Assembly: GCA_031257735.1 (NCBI GenBank)
Contig: JAIROC010000546.1
Coordinates: forward strand, 1 to 15,101
DNA: 15,101 nucleotides
Reading direction: 5' to 3'
Source of the DNA: Bacteroidales bacterium
GTDB taxonomy: Bacteria; Bacteroidota; Bacteroidia; Bacteroidales; WCHB1-69
Shown here: positions 6,110 to 14,943 of the stretch, piece after piece
Layout: every line of letters starts with the position of its first letter
Position numbering within the stretch: position 1 is the stretch's first letter
Notes under the pieces: model-generated
Database searches by the model: none
Seen by the model: only the letters and a program-made list of their open reading frames with translations
What the model was told of the DNA's origin: nothing
Position numbers and translations under genes: made by a program

Positions 6110-9100
6110 ATGAAATATTCGGATATTATCGGTCTGCATGATTATTTCGCTCCATACTACATTATGGGGAATGAAATGGCAGAGGATTATTGGAAACAGT
6201 TTATTCCCAACGAAGGCTTTAATGGTTTGTTAAAACAAATATTAAACGCAGTTGATACCAATGAAACAAGTTTGAGAAAGTCATTTTGGATTCAAGGCTC
6301 TTTCGGTACAGGGAAAAGTCATGCCGCAGGCGTTGTTAAGCAACTACTATGGCAGGATTGGAATAAAGTTTCCGATTATGTTGATGACCAAATATCCGAC
6401 ACTCAATTAAAATCCAAACTGTCAAATTTCAGGAAAAAGAAAAAATTATTACCCATTGTTATAAGCGGTATTGGGAGCGTAATTGACCATCGTTCTTTTT
6501 CATTAGAGATTGAACGGGCAGTAAAACGTGCGTTGAAAGACCATAAAGAATTATCTGTAAAAAGTGATTTTGAAAAATACATCGAAAAAGCAGCAAACGG
6601 CACAATGCCCTGTGAATTTTTAATTGAAAACGATGAAGAATTAGGCTTGTACGTTAATAGTAAAGACGAAATAATCAAAGAATTAAAGGCTGAAAGCATC
6701 AAGTTTATTCGTTTGCTTGATAATGCTTTAAGCAAGCAGAATATTCATTATTCACACAGTAATATTACACAGTGGCTGATTGAAATCAATCAAGAAGTTG
6801 TTGATAAAGGAATTGCAGACGGAATAATCATATATTGGGACGAGTTTACTACCATAATGGATTTTTCAGCGCACAATCAAAATGCCGACAGTGTTGGTGC
6901 AGCAATTATCAATATCATACAGTCAATTGCAGAATTAAGTGCTCACAATAATATTTATCTGTACCTGATAAGTCATAGAAAACCGGAACATTACGACAGG
7001 GCAAGAAGCCGTGAAGACATACAGAAAATGCGAGATAGATTTTATAATATATCTTACGAGATAGAACCTATTACAACTTTTCATATTCTCTCTGCCGCTA
7101 TCAAAAAAATAGACAAGGATACTTGGAATGTAGAAAAAGACAATATATATACTGCTTTCCCCGCATTAGATAATTTGGTTGTAAAATTGACGGACAACCA
7201 TTCCTCAAACACAAAAGAAGCCGTTAAAAATTTATTTCCTATTCATCCATATTCCGCTTATTTATCAACTTTTATTGCTCGAAACATAGGTTCGGCAAAT
7301 CGTAGCGTATTTGAATTTCTTCATAACAAAGAACTTGGATTTGGAAGTTTTTTGAACGAAGAAGTTTCTATCGGAACATTATTGACCGCAGATTATCTTT
7401 GGGATTATTTTGCCGAATCATTTGAGCAAGACCCTAAAGGAGATTTCAGACAAATATTTGATAAATATAGGTTGTACAGCGATAGGATGGAGGCTGAAGG
7501 CAATGCGTATTTGAAAGTTTTTAAATCAATACTATTGTTGAATGTCTTATACAAAAAGATAGATATTTCGAGTATTTCTATTAGTTATGTAACACCATCG
7601 GTTGCCAATATCTCGTCGTTATTTTTAGGATTACCTTTTGAAAATCAAGTGCCTGACATTCTAAATTATATCTATGAGAAAGAAATTATCGAAAAAACGC
7701 CAACGAATTATTTTTTGATAGAATTTTCTTCTTTACCCTATCACGAAGTAGAAAAGGAAAAACAAAATTTACAGAATACATATAACAATGATATAGTTAA
7801 GATATTAACCAACATTAATTTAAGGAAAGAATTAGAAGACCGTATTTTTAACGATACAATATATCGTGCCAATGAAGTATTATTTTTGTCTTCAACAACA
7901 ACCTATAATGAACATGTTTTAAAAACGCGCTTATTAAATCCGGCTTCTTTTCAAAAAAGTTATGCTTTGCATATTGCATTATTTCTATCCAAAACAAGCG
8001 AAGACAAAGAAAAAACGATTGACTATATCGAAAAGTTATCAAAAGATGAAGACTTGAACAATATTATTTTTGTCTTTGCTGATGAAGTATTGGGAGAATC
8101 TAATTACGATAAATTCATTGATTTTATAGCAAGAAAACAAGTAAGCGATACACATCGTTACGAAGAACAGGCTATGAATTATCAAAATTATGCAACTCAA
8201 CATATCGAAAAATGGATTAATGCCATAAAAGAAAGAACTGTAACCGTATTTTTTAAAGGTAAAGAAACTAAACTATTAGCAAATGAATTAGGCGCAAGGA
8301 TCAATAAACAATATGCCTCTGAAATATTTTCAAAGGGAATTGACAGTTTGAATATACATAAGAATATTTGGAAAGAATTAAAGGCAAAGACGACTTTTTC
8401 AATCGAAAAAACTTTATTCCCCAATGATAGAACAGAATTGCAAAATAATTTGGCAAAAGGAGTTGATTCCTATCTGCTTTCTATTTTTCAAAATTCTCAA
8501 AAAGAATTTATTGTTGATGACAACTTAGAACTAAAAACAGATATAGACATAAGCAATCATCCGTTGAAAATGTTACAGGATTATGTTGATGAAATATTGG
8601 ATAAGCAACGAAAAAAATCACAATTTAATTTAGGAAAAGAACTTGAAGAATTAAGAACAATGCCGTTTGGGCTTTATAAAAATATGCCCAATATGGCTAT
8701 GTTAGGATTTGTTTTCCGAAAATATATTAATGATGATTTACAAACTGCCGATTTGGGGCGGCAAATAGGAAAAGATGCAATGCGGGATTTGATTGCAGAA
8801 CTGTTTGAAAATTGGGACGGAAAATCAAATCAAAATAAACTTCAATTGCGTTTTGGCTCAAAAGAAGAACGGAAATTGAAATTAAAATTAATCCGGTTGT
8901 TTGATTTAAAAGATGTTGATAGCATTATTGATTCACGTTACGCAATACGAGAATATATAAACAAATATGCAAAATTTCCGTTGTGGTCAATGTGGTATTT
9001 TACCAACAATGAAAACATCAAGCGGACAGTAGAAGAAATGCAAAATTTGTTGAGCAGTTTTGCAAAAGATTTAGATAATACTCTAATTAAAAAAGTATTA

Positions 9101-9532
9101 GATGCAGTAGATACCTTTGATTATGAATTACGAGACGATTTAAAGCCTGAAAATTTCAAAACTGGTTTTATCAACTTTATATGTCAGATACCCAGTATAC
9201 AAGTTGCAAATTCGGACATTAATGATATTCTTCTCAATCTTAAACAGAATTTAGGCGGGGAGGTTTGGTCTTGGGAAAAAGATAAAGTGCAGGATAAGGT
9301 TACGATTTGGTATTTACAAAAAAATGCTACTCCTACACCTGTCCCTCCCAAGCCAACACCAACTGGTGTTGTTGCAGAACCACCGGTAAAAAGTCCTTAT
9401 AAAAAGTCTGTCATTGCAAACATTAGAAACTCCCAACTTGGCGAAAATGGCTTAAAAGAAAAAGTCATTTCAATTTTGGAGAAACATCCGGAAATCCAAT
9501 CTGTTTTTGAACAATATTTTAATGAAGAATGA
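6110..9532 (+). CDS. brxC: BrxC/PglY-family P-loop ATPase of BREX
   Basis: 1140 residues from the ATG at 6110. The frame extends to a TTG at 6104, but the ATG gives the family-like start MKYSDIIGLHDYF. Walker A is GSFGTGKS (63-70). Walker B is IIIYWDEF (239-246, D244/E245). A SHR motif (288-290) and RDRF (308-311) follow as likely sensor and arginine-finger positions. The long central and C-terminal region is helical, ending in a Pro/Thr-rich linker (about 1070-1095) and a short helical tail. BrxC is the large AAA+-like ATPase found in BREX systems and is thought to drive assembly of the defence complex on DNA. The gene starts 8 nt after brxP and ends in a 4-nt ATGA overlap with pglZ, so the genes are co-translated. 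It is only distantly like type 1 BrxC by eye, which is expected for type 4. Confidence 0.9.
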   Translation: MKYSDIIGLHDYFAPYYIMGNEMAEDYWKQFIPNEGFNGLLKQILNAVDTNETSLRKSFWIQGSFGTGKSHAAGVVKQLLWQDWNKVSDYVDDQISDTQLKSKLSNFRKKKKLLPIVISGIGSVIDHRSFSLEIERAVKRALKDHKELSVKSDFEKYIEKAANGTMPCEFLIENDEELGLYVNSKDEIIKELKAESIKFIRLLDNALSKQNIHYSHSNITQWLIEINQEVVDKGIADGIIIYWDEFTTIMDFSAHNQNADSVGAAIINIIQSIAELSAHNNIYLYLISHRKPEHYDRARSREDIQKMRDRFYNISYEIEPITTFHILSAAIKKIDKDTWNVEKDNIYTAFPALDNLVVKLTDNHSSNTKEAVKNLFPIHPYSAYLSTFIARNIGSANRSVFEFLHNKELGFGSFLNEEVSIGTLLTADYLWDYFAESFEQDPKGDFRQIFDKYRLYSDRMEAEGNAYLKVFKSILLLNVLYKKIDISSISISYVTPSVANISSLFLGLPFENQVPDILNYIYEKEIIEKTPTNYFLIEFSSLPYHEVEKEKQNLQNTYNNDIVKILTNINLRKELEDRIFNDTIYRANEVLFLSSTTTYNEHVLKTRLLNPASFQKSYALHIALFLSKTSEDKEKTIDYIEKLSKDEDLNNIIFVFADEVLGESNYDKFIDFIARKQVSDTHRYEEQAMNYQNYATQHIEKWINAIKERTVTVFFKGKETKLLANELGARINKQYASEIFSKGIDSLNIHKNIWKELKAKTTFSIEKTLFPNDRTELQNNLAKGVDSYLLSIFQNSQKEFIVDDNLELKTDIDISNHPLKMLQDYVDEILDKQRKKSQFNLGKELEELRTMPFGLYKNMPNMAMLGFVFRKYINDDLQTADLGRQIGKDAMRDLIAELFENWDGKSNQNKLQLRFGSKEERKLKLKLIRLFDLKDVDSIIDSRYAIREYINKYAKFPLWSMWYFTNNENIKRTVEEMQNLLSSFAKDLDNTLIKKVLDAVDTFDYELRDDLKPENFKTGFINFICQIPSIQVANSDINDILLNLKQNLGGEVWSWEKDKVQDKVTIWYLQKNATPTPVPPKPTPTGVVAEPPVKSPYKKSVIANIRNSQLGENGLKEKVISILEKHPEIQSVFEQYFNEE

Positions 9533-11889
9533 AACTGTCGGAAAAAATAATAGAATTTTCGTCAGTAAATGAATTGTTACAGGCGATAAAAGAGGATAAG
9601 TCAATTAATCACGGACTTTCTCGCAGATACCCTGTGCGTTTTATTTTTCTACAAAACTTTCAAACATTCAAAAATATATCATCTGCATTGAAAGAGCTAG
9701 GAATTAAGGAAATCTCCATTGAAGATTTTCTTATTCGTGATGATAGTTGGGTTGATAATGATACACTGTTCAATAATATTATCAACACGTCCAATGATAT
9801 ACTTGTTGTCCCTTTTTCTGAAATTGCTCGTTTTTATTCCAAACAGGACTTTCAGAATTTTTTCACTCGCCTGATGACTTATGAAAATGATAATGCCAAC
9901 AGAAGAATTTATTTGCCGCTCATCGGATTGTATCAACAATTTGAAACCTATTTTTTTGAAACCTTCACGCGATGCCAAGAATGCGCTCCTTTATGGAGTA
10001 TGAACGGGGATAAACCTCAACCCGTAAAAATATATCTCACACCCGAAATCCCGGAAAAAGGTTGTGAACATTTGATAAGAATCAAGACCGCAAAAGATTG
10101 GTTATGTTTTTGGAAAAGGTATGCGCCTTGCAATATTGTCTGCTCTTCAAAACCATTACTCTTTTATTATAAAAACTCCGACCCGGAAACAGTCTTTACA
10201 CTATCAAAAAGCGAGAATACAAAAGAACTCATCAAACAAATTTATAATATAGAAATTCCAATAGAATATATCAAGAATGAGCAGCCTTATTGGAATAATT
10301 TATTCTCTCATCTTGATAATAATTATTCAACATATTCTCGTTTCTTAAGACAGCATTGCAACGTTAAAAATCTGAATATCAATGGGAATTTTTTGGAAGA
10401 ATGGATACGACATGAGGATATTTTTACAAGATGGTTATTGAAAAATTATGTACTATCACAAGAATGTTTATCAGGAAAATATATATACAAGGTATTATCT
10501 TCTATTGAAGGCTATTCCAATCAAACAATCTTCAGACATATATATGAAGATTGTTTCCCCATTGAAGAGAATAATCGCTTCTTACCTGAAAGAATTAATT
10601 TAATACAGATTCTTGCAAAATACAACATTCAATTATCTGATGATACAAAAACAACCTTAAAGCAACATATCTATTCCATACAAAATGTGGAACAAGGGGT
10701 AGCCCTCTGTACCGGATTGTTTGATTTTGAACAGGAGTTTATATTAGATTCTTTTTTGAAAAATAAAGTTCCGATAAATAGTATTGAAAAGAGATTTCCT
10801 GAACTTGTTTATTATGTAAGCAATTCATTTTTAGATAATTTAGACAAAGAACAACAATGGATATATAAATATATTAGCGATTACAAAAAAGCGAAACTTT
10901 TTGATAATTACTCAGATAATATTAGACAGGTGATTTTTGAAAAAAATGCCAATAGTGATACTTTTTGGAATTGGTATCACAGTTTTGAATCGTCCAAGAG
11001 TATTTTATCTCAATTACAAGTAGATAAAATATACTGGCTTGATGGTTTGGGATTGGAATGGATTTCGTTTATTGAGCATTATATTTTATCCAAAAGTGAA
11101 GAAAAAATTTCTGTCAGGCAAAGGTTCGTCGGGCGTTCGGAATTACCAACAACTACGGATTATAATCAAATCTCTGATGTTTACAAAAGATTTGAAAATC
11201 CCGATAAATATGTTCACGATAATCCTTATAAATATCCACAATCAATTCTAAAAGAATTTGAAATAATTAAGCAAATTCTTGATTCCATTCTTGTCAATTT
11301 TGGAAACAATGAAAGCGTTGCAATTGTTTCAGACCATGGACTGACAATGCTTCCCAGATTGGTGGATTCCAAAAAATATGGAAAAAACGATGGACATGAG
11401 GGGCGATACATCGAAGTTCAAAATGAGAAATATAGTGATGATGTTGACTACATAAGTTCTGAAACAACTATTGATAAGAAAAATTATTTAATAGCCTTGA
11501 AACATAACTCTCTTGGTAAAAAGCCAATACGTGAAGTTCATGGAGGCTGTACACCAGAAGAAGTTTTAGTCCCTATTCTCGTAATTTCCAATAAATTTGA
11601 AATTGATTCAGACGCTATTAAGGAGTATAAAGTTGATATTTCACGAACTGAAATTCAGAAAACTAATCCAATACTTGAATTTTCAATATCAGATAATCCA
11701 TCTGTTGCTTTTGTAGAAATAAATGGCATACAAAAGCGTTTACAGTACAATACAGAAACTGATAGATGGTTTGTAATGCTTGATAAATCATTGTCTGGCA
11801 AGCAAAATGTAAAAGTTATTATAGCAAAAAAAGAATATTCATTTAGTATAAATATAAAAGCAGGTATGCAGGAGGAGGATTTATTTTGA
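9529..11889 (+). CDS. pglZ: PglZ: alkaline-phosphatase-fold protein of BREX
   Basis: 786 residues. The C-terminal half is a PglZ domain (about 495-720) of the alkaline-phosphatase superfamily. WLDGLG (503-508, D505) is the first metal-ligand motif, SDHG (601-604, D602/H603) the second, then GHEGR (H623) and HGGCTPEEVLVP (H671), the latter near the family's closing motif. The N-terminal half (1-490) is helical with no familiar motif. A few cysteines at about 150-215 (CQECAP, CEH, CNIVCS) are not in a clear zinc-binding arrangement. A beta-rich end (about 700-786) follows the PglZ domain. PglZ is the signature protein of every BREX type and is needed for both modification and phage exclusion in studied systems; its substrate in type 4 is unknown. 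The ATG overlaps the brxC stop by 4 nt, and its own stop overlaps the brxL start. Confidence 0.92.
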   Translation: MKLSEKIIEFSSVNELLQAIKEDKSINHGLSRRYPVRFIFLQNFQTFKNISSALKELGIKEISIEDFLIRDDSWVDNDTLFNNIINTSNDILVVPFSEIARFYSKQDFQNFFTRLMTYENDNANRRIYLPLIGLYQQFETYFFETFTRCQECAPLWSMNGDKPQPVKIYLTPEIPEKGCEHLIRIKTAKDWLCFWKRYAPCNIVCSSKPLLFYYKNSDPETVFTLSKSENTKELIKQIYNIEIPIEYIKNEQPYWNNLFSHLDNNYSTYSRFLRQHCNVKNLNINGNFLEEWIRHEDIFTRWLLKNYVLSQECLSGKYIYKVLSSIEGYSNQTIFRHIYEDCFPIEENNRFLPERINLIQILAKYNIQLSDDTKTTLKQHIYSIQNVEQGVALCTGLFDFEQEFILDSFLKNKVPINSIEKRFPELVYYVSNSFLDNLDKEQQWIYKYISDYKKAKLFDNYSDNIRQVIFEKNANSDTFWNWYHSFESSKSILSQLQVDKIYWLDGLGLEWISFIEHYILSKSEEKISVRQRFVGRSELPTTTDYNQISDVYKRFENPDKYVHDNPYKYPQSILKEFEIIKQILDSILVNFGNNESVAIVSDHGLTMLPRLVDSKKYGKNDGHEGRYIEVQNEKYSDDVDYISSETTIDKKNYLIALKHNSLGKKPIREVHGGCTPEEVLVPILVISNKFEIDSDAIKEYKVDISRTEIQKTNPILEFSISDNPSVAFVEINGIQKRLQYNTETDRWFVMLDKSLSGKQNVKVIIAKKEYSFSINIKAGMQEEDLF
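11870..11888 (+). promoter_or_regulatory. Strong Shine-Dalgarno deciding a TTG start for brxL
   Basis: AGGAGGAGG (11870-11878) lies 7 nt before TTG (11886-11888). Together with the family-like N-terminus TLDEKI this supports TTG as the start; no in-frame ATG occurs near it. Such a strong site is unusual in this phylum, where most genes, including the others here, show none. Confidence 0.7.
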
Positions 11890-13310
11890 AAACATTGGAC
11901 GAAAAAATAAGATACAATTTTCCTGACGAGTCTGTACACAAAGACCCGCAGAATTATAGCGTGTTTGCAGGAAAAAGTTTGCCGTCATTTATCAAAGATT
12001 ATCTAATTAAAAGATATACGGATGATTTCGGTTATCTTGACCGTAATAGCATATTAAATTTCCTCGAACAGCATATACCAAGCAAAGATAATGACATTAA
12101 GAATCGGCTTCGCACTCATCGTGAAGAAATATCTATCCTATCCCGTTTTATAGTTGAAACTGATTTGAAAAATGATAAACTTCTCTTCTCAATCCCTGAT
12201 TTAGGGATAAAATCAAGTGAAGGAAAAATACCTGACCACATCGCCAAAAAACATCCCGAACTTAAAGACGGTGAACTTTGGGGTGTAATAACATTAGTGT
12301 ATCAGCCTCCGTTAGGAAAAGAAAAAGGATATGTAGAGCTAATTAATTATAAAGCATTCAAGCCATATCGTGTTGATTTGGAATATTATAGAAATGCTCG
12401 CAAAGAATTTTCAACTGCGGAATGGGTAGATTTACTGATTCGTTCTATGGAATACAATCCTGACGGATTTGAATCTTTATCCCAAAAACTTATGTTTTTA
12501 AGTAGAATCCTGATATTTCTTGAACCACGATTAAATTTGATTGAACTTGCACCTAAAGGAACAGGTAAATCATACATCTTTGGAAATCTAAGTAAATATG
12601 GTTGGATGATTAGTGGCGGAAAAGTTACTCGTGCAAAACTTTTCTATGATATGACAAAGAAATCAATGGGTGCTATTACGCTTTATGATTTCGTTACTAT
12701 GGACGAAATTCAAACTATCACATTTTCGGATGCAGACGAATTGAAGGCTGCTCTGAAAAGTTATCTTGAAAGTGGAAATACAACAATAGCTAATGTTAAA
12801 TTGACTTCTCGAGCAGGATTAATCATAATGGGTAACATTGCATTATCACGAGATAAAAAGCCGCTAAAATCGAAATATTTTGTTGAATTACCTGAAGTTT
12901 TTAAAGAATCTGCTTTATTAGACCGTTTCCATGGTTTTATTGAGGGTTGGAAATTACCGCGTATCAACGAAGATTTAAAAATTAAAGGATGGACTTTGAA
13001 TGTGGAATATTTTTCGGAAATACTGCATGAATTAAGAGAAAAATCAAACTATGCTTCAATCGTAAGTGAATTATTAAATGTTCCAATAAAAGCAGACACA
13101 AGAGACACAACAGCGATTAAACGATTAGCTACAGCGTATCTCAAATTACTGTTTCCTCATGTATCTGAAATATCTGATGTTGATAAAGAAGAGTTTAAAA
13201 ACTTTTGTCTTATGCCTGCAATAGATAAACGCCACATCATTCGTCAGCAAATACATTTGATTGATGAGGAATTTTCTGATGAAGTTCCTGATATTCAAAT
13301 TATAGATTAA
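11886..13310 (+). CDS. brxL: BrxL: AAA+ protein of BREX, short form without Lon protease domain
   Basis: 474 residues from a TTG start that overlaps the pglZ stop (TTGA). Residues 1-200 are the BrxL N-terminal domain (TLDEKIRYNFPDESVHKD resembles the opening of known BrxL proteins). The AAA+ core has Walker A APKGTGKS (222-229), Walker B VTMDE (270-274), sensor GNI (316-318) and ALLDRFHGF with R347 as probable arginine finger. The chain ends at 474. The roughly 200-residue Lon-protease-like domain of long type 1 BrxL (about 680 residues) is absent, and no Ser-Lys protease dyad is visible. Short forms of this length are known, so this is probably not a truncation. Type 1 BrxL forms DNA-binding rings; by analogy this one is a DNA-dependent ATPase. 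It is the last gene of the canonical four-gene set. Confidence 0.9.
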   Translation: MKTLDEKIRYNFPDESVHKDPQNYSVFAGKSLPSFIKDYLIKRYTDDFGYLDRNSILNFLEQHIPSKDNDIKNRLRTHREEISILSRFIVETDLKNDKLLFSIPDLGIKSSEGKIPDHIAKKHPELKDGELWGVITLVYQPPLGKEKGYVELINYKAFKPYRVDLEYYRNARKEFSTAEWVDLLIRSMEYNPDGFESLSQKLMFLSRILIFLEPRLNLIELAPKGTGKSYIFGNLSKYGWMISGGKVTRAKLFYDMTKKSMGAITLYDFVTMDEIQTITFSDADELKAALKSYLESGNTTIANVKLTSRAGLIIMGNIALSRDKKPLKSKYFVELPEVFKESALLDRFHGFIEGWKLPRINEDLKIKGWTLNVEYFSEILHELREKSNYASIVSELLNVPIKADTRDTTAIKRLATAYLKLLFPHVSEISDVDKEEFKNFCLMPAIDKRHIIRQQIHLIDEEFSDEVPDIQIID

Positions 13311-13325
13311 TTTACTTGATAATAT

Positions 13326-14648
13326 ATGTCCGAATCTCAAAACATAGAATACAAAAGCAGTTGGCACGACGATTACTTGAAATGGGTATGCGGTTTTGCC
13401 AATGCGCAAGGTGGCAAAATCTATATCGGTATGAATGATGCCGCCACCGTCGTCGGCTTGCCAAACCAAAAGACATTGATGGAAGAAATCCCTAATAAAA
13501 TTAAAAACAATATGGGGATTACTGCCGAAGTCAATCTGTTGAAGGAGGATAGCAAAGATTTCATAGAAATCGTGGTACAGCCCTATTCCGTGCCTATTTC
13601 TTTGCGCGGACGGTATTACTACCGAAGTGGCAGCGTAAAACAGGAACTTACAGGCGCAGCGTTGAGCGAGTTTCTTCTTAAACGTGCAGGGCAAACTTGG
13701 GATAATGTGATTGAAGAACGAGCCACGCTTGCAGATATTGACGAGGCAAGCATAAAAAAATACTTGCGAAAAGCTGAAACAGGAGGTCGTTTGCCTGATA
13801 CAGAAGAACTTACAACCGAAGAACTTTTAGAAAAATTGCGATTGGCAGAAAACGGTAAACTCAAACGCGCCGCAATCGTGCTGTTTGGCAAAGACCCCGG
13901 TAAGTTCTATCCGAACACCTTTGTAAAAATCGGCAAGTTTGAAGACGATGATTTTACAATTCGTTTCCAAGAGGTAGAAGAAGGCAATGTGATTGAAGTA
14001 TTAGAAAAGGTTTTACGCACGCTTGATTACAAATTCCTTATCAAAAATATTTCTTTTGAAAGAATGAATCGCGTTGAAACGCTCGAGTATCCTGTGCCTG
14101 CATTGCGCGAAATGTTGCTTAACGCCCTGATACACCGTAATTATATGGGTGCGCCAACGCAACTTCGTGTCTATGACAACAAACTGCAACTTTGGAATCA
14201 CGGCACTTTGCCCGAAGGCATAACGCTTGACAAACTGTCAAAATCTCACTCTTCTTATCCCCGTAACCCAATACTTGCAGAGGCGTGTTTTAAAGGAAGT
14301 TATATTGATTCTTGGGGCAGCGGCATTATGAAAATTGTAAATTCCTGCAAAGCGGCAGGATTACCAACGCCTACCCTCGAAGAAGATATGGGCGGTTTTA
14401 TGGTTAAACTTTTCAAAGACAGATTTACGGAAGAACAACTGCAAAAATTAGGGCTGAGTGAAAGGCAGGTAAAAGCCGTTTTGTATGTAAAAGAGAAAGG
14501 AAAAATCACAAATAAAGAATATCAAGAAATAAACAATATATCCGAAAGAACGGCTTCTCGCGATTTGGAAGAATTATTTCAAAATAATATATTCGAACGC
14601 ATTGGAGAAGGTAAATCAACATACTATAAAATAAAGAGCGGCGGATAA
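13326..14648 (+). CDS. Schlafen AlbA_2 / GHKL-ATPase-like / winged-helix protein
   Basis: 440 residues. Residues 4-120 are an AlbA_2 (Schlafen-type, putative DNA- or RNA-binding) domain, with NIEYKSSW (6-13), NAQGGKIYIGM (26-36) and VVGL (42-45). Residues 250-360 resemble the HATPase_c_4 module of proteins loosely annotated as RecG-like: PALREMLLNALIHRNY (258-273, N-box-like) and SWGSGIMKI (329-337, glycine box). Residues 370-438 form a winged helix: LSERQVKAVLYVKEKGKITNK, then ISERTASRDLEELF. No helicase motifs are present, so RecG would be a wrong name. It starts 15 nt after brxL without its own promoter, so it is probably read from the BREX operon as accessory or regulator. Its G+C content and codon use are visibly higher than in the BREX genes, which suggests it was acquired separately; such genes also occur alone. 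Confidence 0.87.
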   Translation: MSESQNIEYKSSWHDDYLKWVCGFANAQGGKIYIGMNDAATVVGLPNQKTLMEEIPNKIKNNMGITAEVNLLKEDSKDFIEIVVQPYSVPISLRGRYYYRSGSVKQELTGAALSEFLLKRAGQTWDNVIEERATLADIDEASIKKYLRKAETGGRLPDTEELTTEELLEKLRLAENGKLKRAAIVLFGKDPGKFYPNTFVKIGKFEDDDFTIRFQEVEEGNVIEVLEKVLRTLDYKFLIKNISFERMNRVETLEYPVPALREMLLNALIHRNYMGAPTQLRVYDNKLQLWNHGTLPEGITLDKLSKSHSSYPRNPILAEACFKGSYIDSWGSGIMKIVNSCKAAGLPTPTLEEDMGGFMVKLFKDRFTEEQLQKLGLSERQVKAVLYVKEKGKITNKEYQEINNISERTASRDLEELFQNNIFERIGEGKSTYYKIKSGG

Positions 14649-14681
14649 ATGGCGGATATGGCGGATAAATGGCGGATAAAA
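14640..14681 (+). repeat. Tandem GGCGGATAAAT repeat over the stop codon of the AlbA_2 gene
   Basis: Four units: GGCGGATAAAT (14640-14650), GGCGGATAT (14651-14659), GGCGGATAAAT (14660-14670) and GGCGGATAAAA (14671-14681). The first unit contains the TAA stop of the upstream gene. Unit number could vary between strains by slippage. Confidence 0.75.
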
Positions 14682-14713
14682 TTTGCTCATTTCCCAAAAA
14701 CTCCATATCTTTG
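14682..14713 (+). promoter_or_regulatory. Bacteroidetes-type promoter downstream of the AlbA_2 gene
   Basis: TTTG (14682-14685), a 20-nt spacer, then TATCTTTG (14706-14713). Both elements and the spacing match the consensus, and the spacing equals that of the promoter at 1416-1447. The start point would be near 14720. No clear ORF follows. Confidence 0.65.
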
Positions 14714-14719
14714 CCCCAT

Positions 14720-14940
14720 CGCTCATTGAAACAACGCAAAAGACTTAAAATCACAGAAGTTTGATTTTGATATAAATCGTGGGACTGGATTTTTGGACTT
14801 TGTTAAGATATTGATATATTGGCGGTTGAGCGGATAGTTCATATTCCGTCCATACCGCAAACAATGCTGAAGATCAACAAGTTGCAAAATAAACACCCGG
14901 TTTTACACCCTGAAAAGGTTAAAACCGGGTGTTTTGTTTT
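14720..14940 (+). ncRNA. Candidate small RNA between promoter and terminator
   Basis: A transcript starting at the promoter 14682-14713 and ending at the terminator 14891-14940 would be about 220 nt. It would contain no ORF that finishes before the terminator hairpin apart from trivial ones. No known RNA family is recognised. The alternative is a leader or remnant of a deleted gene. Confidence 0.3.
14891..14940. terminator. Strong intrinsic terminator
   Basis: A perfect 15-bp stem, 14891-14905 with 14920-14934 (core ACACCCGG and CCGGGTGT). Three further pairs, ACC 14907-14909 with GGT 14917-14919, sit inside the loop. TTTTGTTTTT follows on the plus strand. On the minus strand the stem is followed by a short T-run, so it may work in both directions. 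Confidence 0.88.
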
Positions 14941-14943
14941 TAT

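Noticed and set aside
13146..13694. 182-codon minus-strand ORF across the brxL and AlbA_2 gene junction
   Set aside because: It is fully antisense to two recognised genes and has no family motif.
13326..14648. Naming this gene as a RecG helicase
   Set aside because: No helicase Walker or DEAD motifs are present; the resemblance is only to the ATPase-like C-terminal module of proteins mislabelled that way.
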